Assembly (NCBI GenBank): GCA_024763135.1
Contig: JANTGD010000045.1
Location: 1 to 14,990 of the forward strand
DNA from: Thiotrichales bacterium
Lineage (GTDB): Bacteria > Pseudomonadota > Gammaproteobacteria > UWMA-0217
Length of the DNA: 14,990 bases
Direction of reading: 5' to 3'
Both the position numbers and the translations under genes were made by a program. Position 1 is the first letter of the stretch; every line of letters starts with the position of its first letter. The notes under the pieces are model-generated. The model had not been told where the DNA came from and did not search any database. It worked only from the letters and a program-made list of their open reading frames with translations. This document shows positions 1-7,163 of the stretch, piece after piece.

Positions 1-97
1 TCACCATAGGACCACTATGATTCATAAAAACAAAACCACATCTAACCCCTTGATGACTCACTGATACAGACAGTTTGGGCTTGGCGGTGTACTAGGT
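1..97 (+). repeat. 97-bp inverted repeat D, left copy at window edge
   Basis: Read as its reverse complement, this stretch matches 14893-14989 at 96 of 97 positions by hand alignment; the one difference is near the outer edge. It has no open frame worth naming. Near the outer edge there is a small hairpin, CATAG-gacca-CTATG. The repeat runs to the very first base, so its true outer end is not visible. It is probably the end of a longer multicopy element such as an insertion sequence or a non-autonomous derivative. That is inference, because no transposase is present in the window. Confidence 0.85.
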
Positions 98-258
98 GGT
101 TATCCAAGAACAGTTAGGCGATTGCCTTCAGAAAAGCCTTGTATGCCCAGTTCTTCGCTCATTTTCGTTGAATCGCAGTCACTATTTGTCACAAGTGAGT
201 AAAAAATTGCGCTCAAAATGGCTTCCCCTCGTAATGGTCGCTATTCTTGGCCAGCCTT

Positions 259-609
259 CTAGATCATATCTTTGAGGCCTTTCAGCGCGAGAACCTTGAC
301 GGCTCGCCGGGCCGGCTTGGCTTTGATGGTGATTTCTTCGCCGGTAAACGGATTGATACCCTGGCGTGATTTGGTGGCCGGCTTTTTGACCACTTTGATT
401 TTGAGCAGACCTGGCAGATTGAAAGCACCAGCGCTGCGAGGCTTGAGGTTCTTGGCGATGAGGCCCGTAAGAGAATCAAAAACGGCACTCACCTCTTTGC
501 GGCTCAAACCTGTCTCGGCCGAGATATGATTGAGAATTTCGGTTTTGGTTGGGGGTTTTTTTACAGTGGCGGTTTTTTTGGCCACGGCTTTCTTTTTTGC
601 GACTGCCAT
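259..609 (-). CDS. HU-like DNA-binding protein with Lys/Ala-rich N-terminal tail
   Basis: This is a predicted nucleoid protein of the HU/IHF fold, 116 aa. Residues 1-20 are a basic tail rich in Lys, Ala and Val. Residues 21-116 are the HU domain. The beta-arm region (about 84-101) carries GINPFTGEEITIKAKPAR, close to the RxGRNPxTGEE arm of HU, and the protein ends in the usual ALKGLKDMI helix. Standard HU is about 90 aa, so the tail is an addition, as in tailed HU-like proteins of some gammaproteobacteria. The start chosen is the ATG at 607-609, which has AGGAGA about 8 nt upstream at 618-623. An in-frame ATG at 616-618 overlaps that ribosome site and is unlikely to be used. The gene is divergent from the membrane protein gene at 722. 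It binds DNA without strong sequence specificity by family knowledge; its exact role is unknown. Confidence 0.9.
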   Translation of the reverse strand: MAVAKKKAVAKKTATVKKPPTKTEILNHISAETGLSRKEVSAVFDSLTGLIAKNLKPRSAGAFNLPGLLKIKVVKKPATKSRQGINPFTGEEITIKAKPARRAVKVLALKGLKDMI

Positions 610-666
610 GTTGGGCATCTCCTATGCATTGACGGGTTAAGGGAAAGGCGCGAAAAAAATAGCATG

Positions 667-694
667 ATTCTTAATAGTTTGCGAGTATTGTCAA
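667..694 (-). promoter_or_regulatory. Candidate sigma70 promoter for the HU-like gene
   Basis: On the minus strand a perfect TTGACA (689-694) is followed after 16 nt by AAGAAT (667-672), a 4/6 match to the -10 consensus. It sits about 58 nt upstream of the chosen start codon in AT-rich DNA. The -35 box is good and the -10 box is mediocre, so this is a candidate only. Confidence 0.4.
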
Positions 695-721
695 TGCCTT
701 ATAACAGTTTAGAGTCGATTC

Positions 722-1408
722 GTGGACGATAGCTCATTTTTTGCAGCTTTTTTGGTCGGATTATTGGGCGGTGTCCACTGTGTTGGGATGTGCGGGGGGA
801 TTGTCGCGGCGCTCTCTCTGGGTGTCCATGAGCGTATGCGTAATCGTTTGATCGCGCTGCAGGCTGGTTACAACCTCGGACGTGTTACGAGTTACACCGT
901 TGCTGGTGCGCTGGCAGGTGGGCTGGGGGCGCTGACTTTGGGTCTCACGGGCATTCACGAGCTACGGCTGGGATTACAGGTCATTGCGTCACTGGTCATG
1001 ATACTGCTGGGGTTTTATATCGCAAATTGGTGGACTGGTGTCGCGCGGATTGAAAAACTCGGGGTGCATTTGTGGCGTCATCTCGAACCAATCAGCCGGC
1101 GCTTGATTCCTGTCAGCTCTTTTCGCCAAGCGCTACTGCTGGGGCTGATCTGGGGATGGCTGCCCTGTGGTTTGATCTACAGTATATTGATTTGGGCACT
1201 TGCCAGCGGCAGTGTTTATCATGGCGCGGTACTGATGTTGGGATTTGGCTTGGGGACGTTACCAAATCTGGTGTTAATGGGGGTTTTTGCGGCGCGTTTG
1301 GGACAGCTGCTAAAAACACCCTGGTTGCGTCAGAGCGCGGGGTCGATTGTGATTCTATTGGCGCTCTGGCAGCTCTACCAGGCATTCCGATTACAAGCGA
1401 TGTCCTAG
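722..1408 (+). CDS. TauE/SafE-type (UreH/DsbD_2-like) membrane protein
   Basis: A 228-aa polytopic inner-membrane protein with about six hydrophobic segments. Two cysteine-containing motifs sit in membrane segments: GGVHCVGMCGG (C20, C24) and GWLPCGLIYS (C149). This pattern is typical of the small DsbD_2/UreH-like branch often named sulfite exporter TauE/SafE family. Members are frequently found near cytochrome oxidase or metal-handling genes. The paired cysteines suggest metal or thiol chemistry, but the substrate cannot be told from sequence. The start is a GTG at 722 with only a weak purine stretch upstream, so start confidence is moderate. It diverges from the HU-like gene. Its TAG stop lies inside a stretch resembling the inner end of the window-edge repeat (see findings), so the extreme C-terminus could have been altered by an insertion. 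Confidence 0.82.
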   Translation: MDDSSFFAAFLVGLLGGVHCVGMCGGIVAALSLGVHERMRNRLIALQAGYNLGRVTSYTVAGALAGGLGALTLGLTGIHELRLGLQVIASLVMILLGFYIANWWTGVARIEKLGVHLWRHLEPISRRLIPVSSFRQALLLGLIWGWLPCGLIYSILIWALASGSVYHGAVLMLGFGLGTLPNLVLMGVFAARLGQLLKTPWLRQSAGSIVILLALWQLYQAFRLQAMS

Positions 1409-1424
1409 TACATCGTCCAGTTTA

Positions 1425-1441
1425 AAATGACGGAGTCATTT
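1425..1441. repeat. Perfect 7-bp hairpin after the TauE-like gene
   Basis: AAATGAC-gga-GTCATTT forms a perfect 7-bp stem with a 3-nt loop, 16 bp after the stop of the TauE-like gene. It is AT-rich and not followed by a T-run, so it is not a classical intrinsic terminator. It may reduce read-through between the convergent genes on either side. Confidence 0.5.
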
Positions 1442-1478
1442 GTCCTCTCTGCATATATGGGTAGGCATACTTCTCAAG

Positions 1479-1561
1479 CAATAGCTGGCTATCGCGAGGA
1501 TCCGCAACGCAGAAGTGGGCGATTTTGCGCCGCAAGATGCTGTGTTACGAATTGATCAGCG
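1479..1561 (-). repeat. Repeat C, copy 1 (partial)
   Basis: On the minus strand this matches the first ~83 bp of the elements at 13069 and 14789. Shared are TGATCAATTCGTAACAC, then GCGCAAAATCGCCCACTTCT, then GATAGCCAGCTATTG. Homology ends just past the palindromic centre, so the distal half seen in copy 2 is missing or replaced. It lies between the convergent TauE-like and yggU genes. Confidence 0.8.
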
Positions 1562-1632
1562 ATTCCTCAACAACCTGTTAAGCTAGACGATATGCGAGCT
1601 GACTCGTCATTGCGGGCAGTGCGCCTCAACCC

Positions 1633-1929
1633 TCACGACAAAGCTTGCAGTGTGGGTGGCAGTGTTTTGGGTGAAGGAATGCGCAACTGTTTGTCGCGGC
1701 CGGTGGTGCCGCGCAGGATCTCGATTCGTGATGGTGGTACCCCAAACTGTTTGCCGAGAAAGCGCCGTAGATAGGCATTGGCTTTGCCTTCCACTGGCGG
1801 TGCGGTGATATAGACTTTGAGGCGCCCGGCTACGATATCCCCCAATTTGTCGCGCGTGGCGCGAGGCTGGACTCGGACATCGAGCAGTAAATCAGGGCCT
1901 TCCCAACGACCCGCAGTGGTAGTTGCCAT
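1633..1929 (-). CDS. yggU: DUF167/YggU family protein
   Basis: A 98-aa protein of the YggU (DUF167) family. The signature is GRLKVYITAPPVEGKANAYL, followed by RRFLGKQFGV and RIEILRGTTGRDKQLRI. The conserved core covers about residues 15-85 and length is normal for the family. The biochemical function is unknown; YggU structures are known, but no catalytic role is established. It is the last gene of the yggS-proC-yggT-yggU run, starting 11 bp after the yggT stop, which fits one transcript. The gene ends in a short Pro/Leu tail of no recognisable meaning. Confidence 0.9.
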   Translation of the reverse strand: MATTTAGRWEGPDLLLDVRVQPRATRDKLGDIVAGRLKVYITAPPVEGKANAYLRRFLGKQFGVPPSRIEILRGTTGRDKQLRIPSPKTLPPTLQALS

Positions 1930-1940
1930 TGGTATGATGC

Positions 1941-2495
1941 TCAGTACATTGCGCGAACGATAATCAGGCCGATATTCAGCAGAATAATTGCCACGAGTGG
2001 GGTGATGTCTACCATGCCGATTCGCGGCACCATTGGGGACAAGGGTTCAAGAATCGGACGGGTCAAGCTGTAGAGAATTGAGCCCAATGGGTTTCCCCCC
2101 ATGTAAGTCCCCGGATTGACCCAGCTGAGGACTGCCTGAATGATCAGGGCAAAGATATACACGTAGAGTGCCAACTCAATGAGCTGAAAGACCGAAACAT
2201 ACAATACAAGGATTGGATTCGCCGAGCGACCCATCAGTATAAACAGCAGCGTGTTTTGCACAAACTTGAGTAGGAGCAGTAAGACGATGGCCGCGGTATC
2301 GATACTTTTGATCGGTGGTATGACGCGGCGCAGCGGTCGCAGCGGTGGATTGGTGAGTGTGACGACAAATTGGGAAATGGGATTGTGAAAGTCCGCTCTT
2401 GAAAGTCCGAGCAACAACCGGATCATGACCACCAAAATATATAATGAAAACAGCGTGTCGACGAGGAAAACAGTGATGTTATTCAAGACATTCAT
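1941..2495 (-). CDS. yggT: YggT family integral membrane protein
   Basis: A 184-aa inner-membrane protein with two tandem YGGT repeats. Repeat one spans about residues 10-85 and contains NPISQFVVTLTNPPLRPLRR. Repeat two spans about 100-182 and contains NPLGSILYSLTRPILEPL. Each repeat has two hydrophobic helices flanking an NP...T(R/N)P segment. The family is linked to osmotic tolerance or membrane-protein placement in other bacteria, but its mechanism is unsettled. The ATG overlaps the proC stop as ATGA (2492-2495), which points to translational coupling. Its position directly after proC is strongly conserved across gammaproteobacteria and supports both assignments. Confidence 0.92.
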   Translation of the reverse strand: MNVLNNITVFLVDTLFSLYILVVMIRLLLGLSRADFHNPISQFVVTLTNPPLRPLRRVIPPIKSIDTAAIVLLLLLKFVQNTLLFILMGRSANPILVLYVSVFQLIELALYVYIFALIIQAVLSWVNPGTYMGGNPLGSILYSLTRPILEPLSPMVPRIGMVDITPLVAIILLNIGLIIVRAMY

Positions 2496-3328
2496 TGATC
2501 GGTTCCGAGTTCATTGGCCAGTGTTTGTGCGCGATGTGCTGCGGCAGCCAGTGCTTCAGCAAAGGTTTTTCTGATATCGGCGGCTTCAAGTACCTCAAGC
2601 GCGCGCTCAGTCGTGCCGCCTTTGGAGGTGACCCGGGCACGCAGCATTGCAGGATCCTCGCCGCTTTCGAGTGCGAGTTTGGCAGCGCCAAATGCGGTTT
2701 CAATGCTCAGTAGTTTAGCGATTTCCCGACGCAGTCCCAAGGACTCGCCCGCCGCCTGCAACGCTTCCATGATGAGAAAAAAATAAGCCGGACCGCTGCC
2801 AGATAGCGCCGTGACCGCATCCAACAGATCTTCCTGCTCTACCCAAACAGTGACCCCAACTGCCCGTAACAGCGTTTCGGCCAGTTCTCTTTGTTCCGGG
2901 GTGACCGTCGCATTGGCAAATAAACCTGTTGCACCGCTTTGTACCAGGGCAGGGGTATTGGGCATGCTTCTGACGATAGGCATGTGCCCGCCGAGCCAGC
3001 GATCGATGTCGACAGAGCGGATACCGGCCGCAATGGAGATCACCAACGGCTTATTGACCTGTAGCGTCGTCGCGAGTTCACGGCAAACTGTTTGAAGAAT
3101 TTGGGGTTTGACGGCAAGGACCACCACATCGGCATTGGCCACGGCCGCGATATTGTCAGCAGTGACGTTTAAGCCGCTATCGAGTGCATATAATCTTGAA
3201 GGTTGTTCCGGATCGGGGTCGGAAACGGTGATCTGGTAGGCCAGCCAACCGTTGTTTAGCAGGCCTCCAATCAGGCTGCGTGCCATGTTTCCACCACCAA
3301 TAAATGTAAGCGCTTTACTCTTGGTCAC
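2492..3328 (-). CDS. proC: Pyrroline-5-carboxylate reductase
   Basis: It catalyses NAD(P)H-dependent reduction of 1-pyrroline-5-carboxylate to L-proline, the last step of proline synthesis, in the cytoplasm. With the start chosen here it has 278 aa, close to the usual ~270. The Rossmann motif GGGNMA is at 11-16. AVKPQ is at 72-76, MPNTPA at 122-127, SGSGPAYFF at 176-184 and VTSKGGTTERAL at 233-244. These are the standard cofactor- and substrate-binding elements. The start is a GTG at 3326-3328 with AGGA 8 nt upstream (3337-3340). A longer frame from a TTG at 3355 has no comparable ribosome site. It lies between yggS (36-bp gap) and yggT (ATGA overlap). Confidence 0.95.
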   Translation of the reverse strand: MTKSKALTFIGGGNMARSLIGGLLNNGWLAYQITVSDPDPEQPSRLYALDSGLNVTADNIAAVANADVVVLAVKPQILQTVCRELATTLQVNKPLVISIAAGIRSVDIDRWLGGHMPIVRSMPNTPALVQSGATGLFANATVTPEQRELAETLLRAVGVTVWVEQEDLLDAVTALSGSGPAYFFLIMEALQAAGESLGLRREIAKLLSIETAFGAAKLALESGEDPAMLRARVTSKGGTTERALEVLEAADIRKTFAEALAAAAHRAQTLANELGTDQ

Positions 3329-3364
3329 GGTTTTTTTCCTAAGCTGTGAAAGCAATTGAATATT

Positions 3365-4054
3365 CTACTGTCTCGCGCCAAAAATTGCTGTGCCGATTCT
3401 GACCACCGTCGCACCCTCGAGGATAGCCGCGCAATAGTCTCTACTCATACCCATTGACAGTGTATCGAGTTGAAACCCCTGCGCATTCAACTGATCGAGT
3501 GCCTGGCGCAGGCGCTCGAACGGTTCACGTTGCGCCTGTGGATCCTTGCGCGGGCGCGGCAGGCACATCAGGCCGCGCAAGCGCAGCTGATCCATAGCGG
3601 CGATTTCCCGCGCCAAGTGGGTCACTTCGTTGAGTTCGACCCCCGCCTTGCTTGGTTCATGGTCGATATTGACTTGAATGCAAACATTCAGCGGCGGGGC
3701 ATTGGGATCACGCTGCGCAGACAGACGCCGAGCCAGCTTGAGACGATCTATGCTGTGGACCCAATCTGCCCAGGTGGCGATGATACGGGTCTTATTGCTT
3801 TGAATGGGGCCAATAAAATGCCAGGTAATCGGAGCCTCGGCCAGTGACTGGGCTTTGTGTTCGAACTCCTGGGCATAGCTTTCACCAAAATCGGATTGGC
3901 CGCACTCGAGTGCGCGCTGGACCATTGCAAGTGGTTTGGTTTTACTCACCGCAATGAGTTTGGTACTTGCAGGTGGTCGGGCAGCCCGCTGTTCACACTG
4001 GTGCAGGTTTTCGCGTAGTCTATGAAGGTTTTCGCAGATGTCTACTTGTGGCAT
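3365..4054 (-). CDS. yggS: YggS/PROSC family pyridoxal-phosphate homeostasis protein
   Basis: This cytosolic protein binds pyridoxal 5'-phosphate, with an alanine-racemase-like TIM-barrel fold but no known catalytic activity. It buffers PLP and affects amino-acid metabolism. The PLP lysine is in KLIAVSKTKP (Lys38 with this start). HFIGPIQSNK and the C-terminal phosphate-binding LSMGMSRDY are intact. The length of 229 aa matches the family. The start is uncertain. The ATG at 4052-4054 gives the family-typical N-terminus but lacks a clear Shine-Dalgarno. An in-frame ATG at 4136-4138 would add 28 residues rich in His and Gln that I do not recognise as conserved. It is the first gene of the yggS-proC-yggT-yggU operon and diverges from pilT. 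Confidence 0.92.
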   Translation of the reverse strand: MPQVDICENLHRLRENLHQCEQRAARPPASTKLIAVSKTKPLAMVQRALECGQSDFGESYAQEFEHKAQSLAEAPITWHFIGPIQSNKTRIIATWADWVHSIDRLKLARRLSAQRDPNAPPLNVCIQVNIDHEPSKAGVELNEVTHLAREIAAMDQLRLRGLMCLPRPRKDPQAQREPFERLRQALDQLNAQGFQLDTLSMGMSRDYCAAILEGATVVRIGTAIFGARQ

Positions 4055-4146
4055 GTGATCGTGTTCGTGTGGTTTGCCTGTAGGATGCTGCCAGAATTGT
4101 TGCGCTAAGGTAATAGTCTGATGACAGTCGCTGTTCATTGAGGCCA

Positions 4147-4262
4147 ACGCAAAACGGTTACACAGCCCGATCGCTGCGTTGCGCGCTCCCGCGCCTATTT
4201 TATCCGATAGGTCTCGGTCGCAGGGCCGTGCCTTGTACTCAGGCTTCTACGTTTTGTGAGAC
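4147..4262. repeat. Possible imperfect palindrome between yggS and pilT
   Basis: The outer arms CGCAAAACGG (from 4148) and the complement of ACGTTTTGTG (from 4250) pair at about 8 of 10 positions. The centre has CCTAT (4194-4198) facing ATAGG (4207-4211), and GGTCTC (4210-4215) also faces GAGACC (4257-4262). The intervening arms match only loosely. Only one copy is seen, so this may be a degenerate repeat of the same general kind as A and C, or just a structured intergenic region. It occupies the divergent promoter region of yggS and pilT. Confidence 0.3.
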
Positions 4263-4327
4263 CTCTAGTTAAAGGGGGTTCGAACCCAGCGTCCTGGATC
4301 TCTGCGGCGTATTATTTGGAGCAAAAT

Positions 4328-5362
4328 ATGGATATTACTCAACTCCTGGCATTTGGGGTTAAAAATAAGGCGTCCGACCTACATCTTTCGGCGGGATTAC
4401 CGCCGATGATTCGTATTGATGGCGATATCAGACGGTTGAATATGCCTGCGATGAACCACAAGCAGGTGCATGCCATGATCTACGATATTATGAATGACAA
4501 GCAACGCCAGGATTTTGAGGAGCGTCTGGAAACTGACTTTTCTTTCGAAGTCAAGGAGTTGGCGAGGTTTCGTGTCAATGCGTTCAATCATGACCGGGGT
4601 GCCGGCGCTGTGTTTCGAACCATCCCGTCCGAAGTATTGACTCTTGAGGAGCTCAATGCGCCGAAGGTATTTGAAAAGATTTCTGGCTATCCACGTGGGC
4701 TGGTATTGGTTACCGGACCGACTGGCTCAGGTAAATCCACGACCCTGGCGGCTATGATCGATCACAAAAACAAATCGGAATATGGTCATATTCTAACCAT
4801 TGAGGATCCCATCGAATTTGTCCATCAGTCGCAAAAATGCCTGGTCAACCAGCGCGAGGTCCATCGCGATACGCTGGGATTCGACGAAGCTTTGCGTTCC
4901 GCGCTCAGGGAAGACCCCGATACCATTCTCGTCGGCGAAATGCGCGATCTTGAAACCATCCGTTTGGCACTAACCGCTGCCGAAACGGGGCACTTGGTAT
5001 TTGGAACCTTGCATACCACCTCGGCCGCAAAGACCGTCGATCGTATTGTGGATGTTTTTCCGGCGGAAGAGAAATCCATGGTGCGCACCATGCTGTCAGA
5101 ATCATTGCGCGCAGTTATTTCGCAAACATTACTGAAGAAACCTGGTGGTGGCAGAGTGGCGGCCCATGAAATTATGATGGGAACACCTGCTATTCGTGCG
5201 CTCATCCGGGAAAACAAAGTGGCACAGATGTATTCAGCGATCCAAACCGGCCAGAAAGAGGGGATGCAGACTTTAGATCAATGTCTCAAGGACCTTTTGG
5301 GACGTGGCTTGGTGGCGCGGGACGATGCGCGTAGGGCGGCAGTCAATCCAGATGCGCTGTAA
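4328..5362 (+). CDS. pilT: Type IV pilus retraction ATPase PilT
   Basis: A cytoplasmic hexameric AAA+-like motor that powers pilus retraction and twitching. It has 344 aa, the usual PilT length. The N-terminal PAS-like domain covers about 1-100. Walker A GPTGSGKST is at 130-138, the Asp box GHILTIEDPIEF at 153-164, Walker B TILVGEMRD at 199-207 (catalytic E204) and the His box ETGHLVFGTLHT at 219-230. The PilT-specific motif AIRALIRE (AIRNLIRE in most) is at 288-295, which separates it from PilU. The start is the ATG at 4328, with GGAG at 4318-4321; a longer GTG frame from 4256 lacks family similarity. It is divergent from yggS, as in Pseudomonas. The stop codon lies 12 bp before repeat B1, which separates it from the pilU gene. 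Confidence 0.97.
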   Translation: MDITQLLAFGVKNKASDLHLSAGLPPMIRIDGDIRRLNMPAMNHKQVHAMIYDIMNDKQRQDFEERLETDFSFEVKELARFRVNAFNHDRGAGAVFRTIPSEVLTLEELNAPKVFEKISGYPRGLVLVTGPTGSGKSTTLAAMIDHKNKSEYGHILTIEDPIEFVHQSQKCLVNQREVHRDTLGFDEALRSALREDPDTILVGEMRDLETIRLALTAAETGHLVFGTLHTTSAAKTVDRIVDVFPAEEKSMVRTMLSESLRAVISQTLLKKPGGGRVAAHEIMMGTPAIRALIRENKVAQMYSAIQTGQKEGMQTLDQCLKDLLGRGLVARDDARRAAVNPDAL

Positions 5363-5373
5363 CTATGTACCTT

Positions 5374-5659
5374 ACCCCTGAAGTACGCCAGCGCTGCGTT
5401 AAAACATGGTCATTGACAGGTGTAAGCTCACATTTCTAGCCTTGATCTGACGCATTTGTAACGACTCAGCGTGTTTTAATTTTGGTGCGTATCAAGGCAT
5501 TTTCGCACGGAGAATATGAGCATATAGTCAATACGTGACCATTCGAGTACGAAAATAACGCCGAGATGGGGCAAAAGATGAATTCGCTGAGTCGTTACAC
5601 GTATTTTAGGGGTAATCTGAGCAGTGACTTTATGTTTTGACAACTCGCTGAGTAGTTGC
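5374..5659 (+). repeat. Repeat B, copy 1, interrupted by element A
   Basis: The outer parts (5374-5457 and 5607-5659) align end to end with the uninterrupted copy at 8501-8636. Shared are ACCCCTGAAGTxCGCCAGC at the left and TTTTGACAACTCGCTGAGTA at the right. Without the insert and one target duplication, copy 1 is about 137 bp versus 136 for copy 2. The left half has a CCCCTGA arm that can pair with the TCAGGGG in copy 2 (degenerate in copy 1). It begins 12 bp after the pilT stop, so it could affect the 3' end of the pilT transcript. Confidence 0.85.
5458..5598 (+). mobile_element. MITE-like element A, copy 1 (141 bp)
   Basis: The ends are perfect 14-bp inverted repeats, GTAACGACTCAGCG (5458-5471) and CGCTGAGTCGTTAC (5585-5598). 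It is flanked by ACGCATTT (5450-5457) and ACGTATTT (5599-5606), an 8-bp direct duplication with one difference. Removing the element plus one duplication restores the repeat B sequence seen at 8501-8636. There is no open frame inside. The two halves are loosely complementary along their length (for example ATTTTCGCAC against ATTTTCGTAC on the other strand), so the whole unit can fold as a long hairpin. It is a non-autonomous element; the transposase family that moves it is unknown. Confidence 0.9.
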
Positions 5660-5868
5660 GATACGCTTTAGTTTACCGAGACCATTGGGCCATGACTAAG
5701 TTCGGGCAATGCAGGCGCTGCGCCAGGATTGCTTGTATCGGGTGGCGAGTTCAGGCAGCGGCGGTACTGTGGGCAGATGAGTGCATCACGAATACTGTGC
5801 ACGGTGCCAAGGATACTTAGCAATAACATCTAAATAACGACAAACCGGGCAACGGGGGATGGACTGAC
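5660..5868. other. Rest of the pilT-pilU gap, no gene seen
   Basis: About 209 bp remain between repeat B1 and the first pilU-like start. I see no coding frame and no convincing -35/-10 pair. Together with B1 and A1 this makes a gap of about 500 bp between pilT and pilU, which are often close together. The pilU-like gene therefore may need its own promoter here. Confidence 0.5.
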
Positions 5869-7035
5869 ATGGATAGAGATAAGGCGGTAGATTTTATAAA
5901 CGACTTGTTGCGTGCGATGGTGGAGCGCAATGGGTCGGATATGTTTGTTTCACCGGGTGCGCCTCCGAGTGTCAAGGTGGATGGTGCAATGACTCCGCTG
6001 ACCAATCAGCCGCTTTCGGCAAATCACACAGAGGTGCTCGTGCGATCGATTATGAACGACAAGCAACTCAAGGAATTCGAGGCGCACCAAGAAGCCAACT
6101 TTGCTATCTCAGTACCGGGGTTAAGTCGTTTTCGGGTCAGCGCTTTTACGCAGAAAAACAGCTATGCAATGGTGCTGAGAAAAATCCAGAGTGAAATCCC
6201 GTCGCTCAAAGAATTAAAGCTGCCACCCATTCTCAAAGATATCTCCATGAGTAAACGCGGGCTGGTTTTGGTTGTGGGAGCGACCGGTTCCGGTAAATCG
6301 AGCACCTTGGCAGCGATGATCGGTCATCGCAATGAAAATAGTCCCGGGCACATTATCACCATCGAAGATCCCATTGAATTCGTACATGAGCACCGTCAGA
6401 GTCTGGTTACTCAGCGTGAGGTCGGCGTCGATACCGCCTCTTATCAGGTTGCATTGAAGAACACGTTGCGTCAGGCGCCCGATGTCATTTTGCTGGGAGA
6501 AATTCGGGACCGGGAAACCATGGAGTATGCGATTGCGTTTGCAGAAACAGGGCATCTTTGTGTTTCGACTCTGCATGCCAACAGCACCAACCAGGCGATG
6601 GATCGAATTATTAATTTCTTTCCAGAAGAGCGGCGGCAGCAATTGTTAATGGATCTCTCCCTCAATCTGCGCGCTGTGTTGTCTCAGCGTTTGGTCAGAG
6701 TGTCCAGGGGAGACGGCCGTATTCCCGCGGTAGAGATTATGATCAATTCGCCACTCATGGCGGATCTATTAATCAAAGGCAGAATTCCAGAGATGCGCGA
6801 ATTGATGAAAAATTCTACCGAGACCGGTATGAATACCTTTGATCAGTCACTGTTCAACTTGTTTGATGCGGGCTTGATCGATTATCACGAGGCGTTGCGG
6901 AATGCGGATTCGGTCAATGATTTGCGTTTGCGGATTAAATTGGAGAGCAAGCGCTCAACGCAGAAAGATGTGTTTGCAGGCACGGACGAGCTGGAAATTG
7001 AATCGACAGAAGAAGAAACCGGGCTTATGCGCTAA
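5869..7035 (+). CDS. pilU: PilU-type pilus retraction ATPase (canonical PilU)
   Basis: A PilT-paralogous accessory retraction motor, 388 aa; Pseudomonas PilU is of similar size. Walker A GATGSGKSS is at 137-145, with Ser in place of the last Thr. The Asp box HIITIEDPIEF is at 161-171, Walker B VILLGEIRD at 206-214 (E211) and the His box ETGHLCVSTLHA at 226-237. The stretch VALKNTLRQAPDV, the end of the ATPase domain (GMNTFDQSL) and the NDLRLRIKLES tail closely follow classical PilU. The PilT AIRNLIRE motif is absent, as expected. The acidic C-terminal tail (about 370-388) is typical of PilU. The start ATG has GGGGGAT about 8 nt upstream. PilU normally works with PilT and cannot retract pili alone, by family knowledge. 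It is followed 128 bp later by another PilU-like gene. Confidence 0.93.
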   Translation: MDRDKAVDFINDLLRAMVERNGSDMFVSPGAPPSVKVDGAMTPLTNQPLSANHTEVLVRSIMNDKQLKEFEAHQEANFAISVPGLSRFRVSAFTQKNSYAMVLRKIQSEIPSLKELKLPPILKDISMSKRGLVLVVGATGSGKSSTLAAMIGHRNENSPGHIITIEDPIEFVHEHRQSLVTQREVGVDTASYQVALKNTLRQAPDVILLGEIRDRETMEYAIAFAETGHLCVSTLHANSTNQAMDRIINFFPEERRQQLLMDLSLNLRAVLSQRLVRVSRGDGRIPAVEIMINSPLMADLLIKGRIPEMRELMKNSTETGMNTFDQSLFNLFDAGLIDYHEALRNADSVNDLRLRIKLESKRSTQKDVFAGTDELEIESTEEETGLMR

Positions 7036-7163
7036 GTCCGTTATTTTAAAACTGGATCATGTACTAGTGTCGTGATGGTGGTATGGGTGGGGTGCAGCGG
7101 CGAGGTCCTCTCATGCCTGGCATCTAAGACAGCATGCAAGTGGGATCCGGCCAAGGGAGAACT

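Noticed and set aside
65..190. Possible transposase fragment next to left repeat D
   Set aside because: All frames on both strands are short and interrupted, and I could not recognise a transposase motif in any of them.
1592..1774. Plus-strand frame overlapping the end of yggU
   Set aside because: It lies largely antisense to a well-supported YggU gene and has no family features.
4274..4290. T-arm-like GGGTTCGAACCC suggesting a tRNA end upstream of pilT
   Set aside because: It is only a 12-bp palindrome (4276-4287). The rest of a cloverleaf, including anticodon and D arms, cannot be drawn from the upstream sequence.
5711..5735. Possible sigma54 promoter (CTGCGCC...TTGCTT) before pilU
   Set aside because: The -24 GG is missing at the required distance from the -12 GC, so the match is not convincing.
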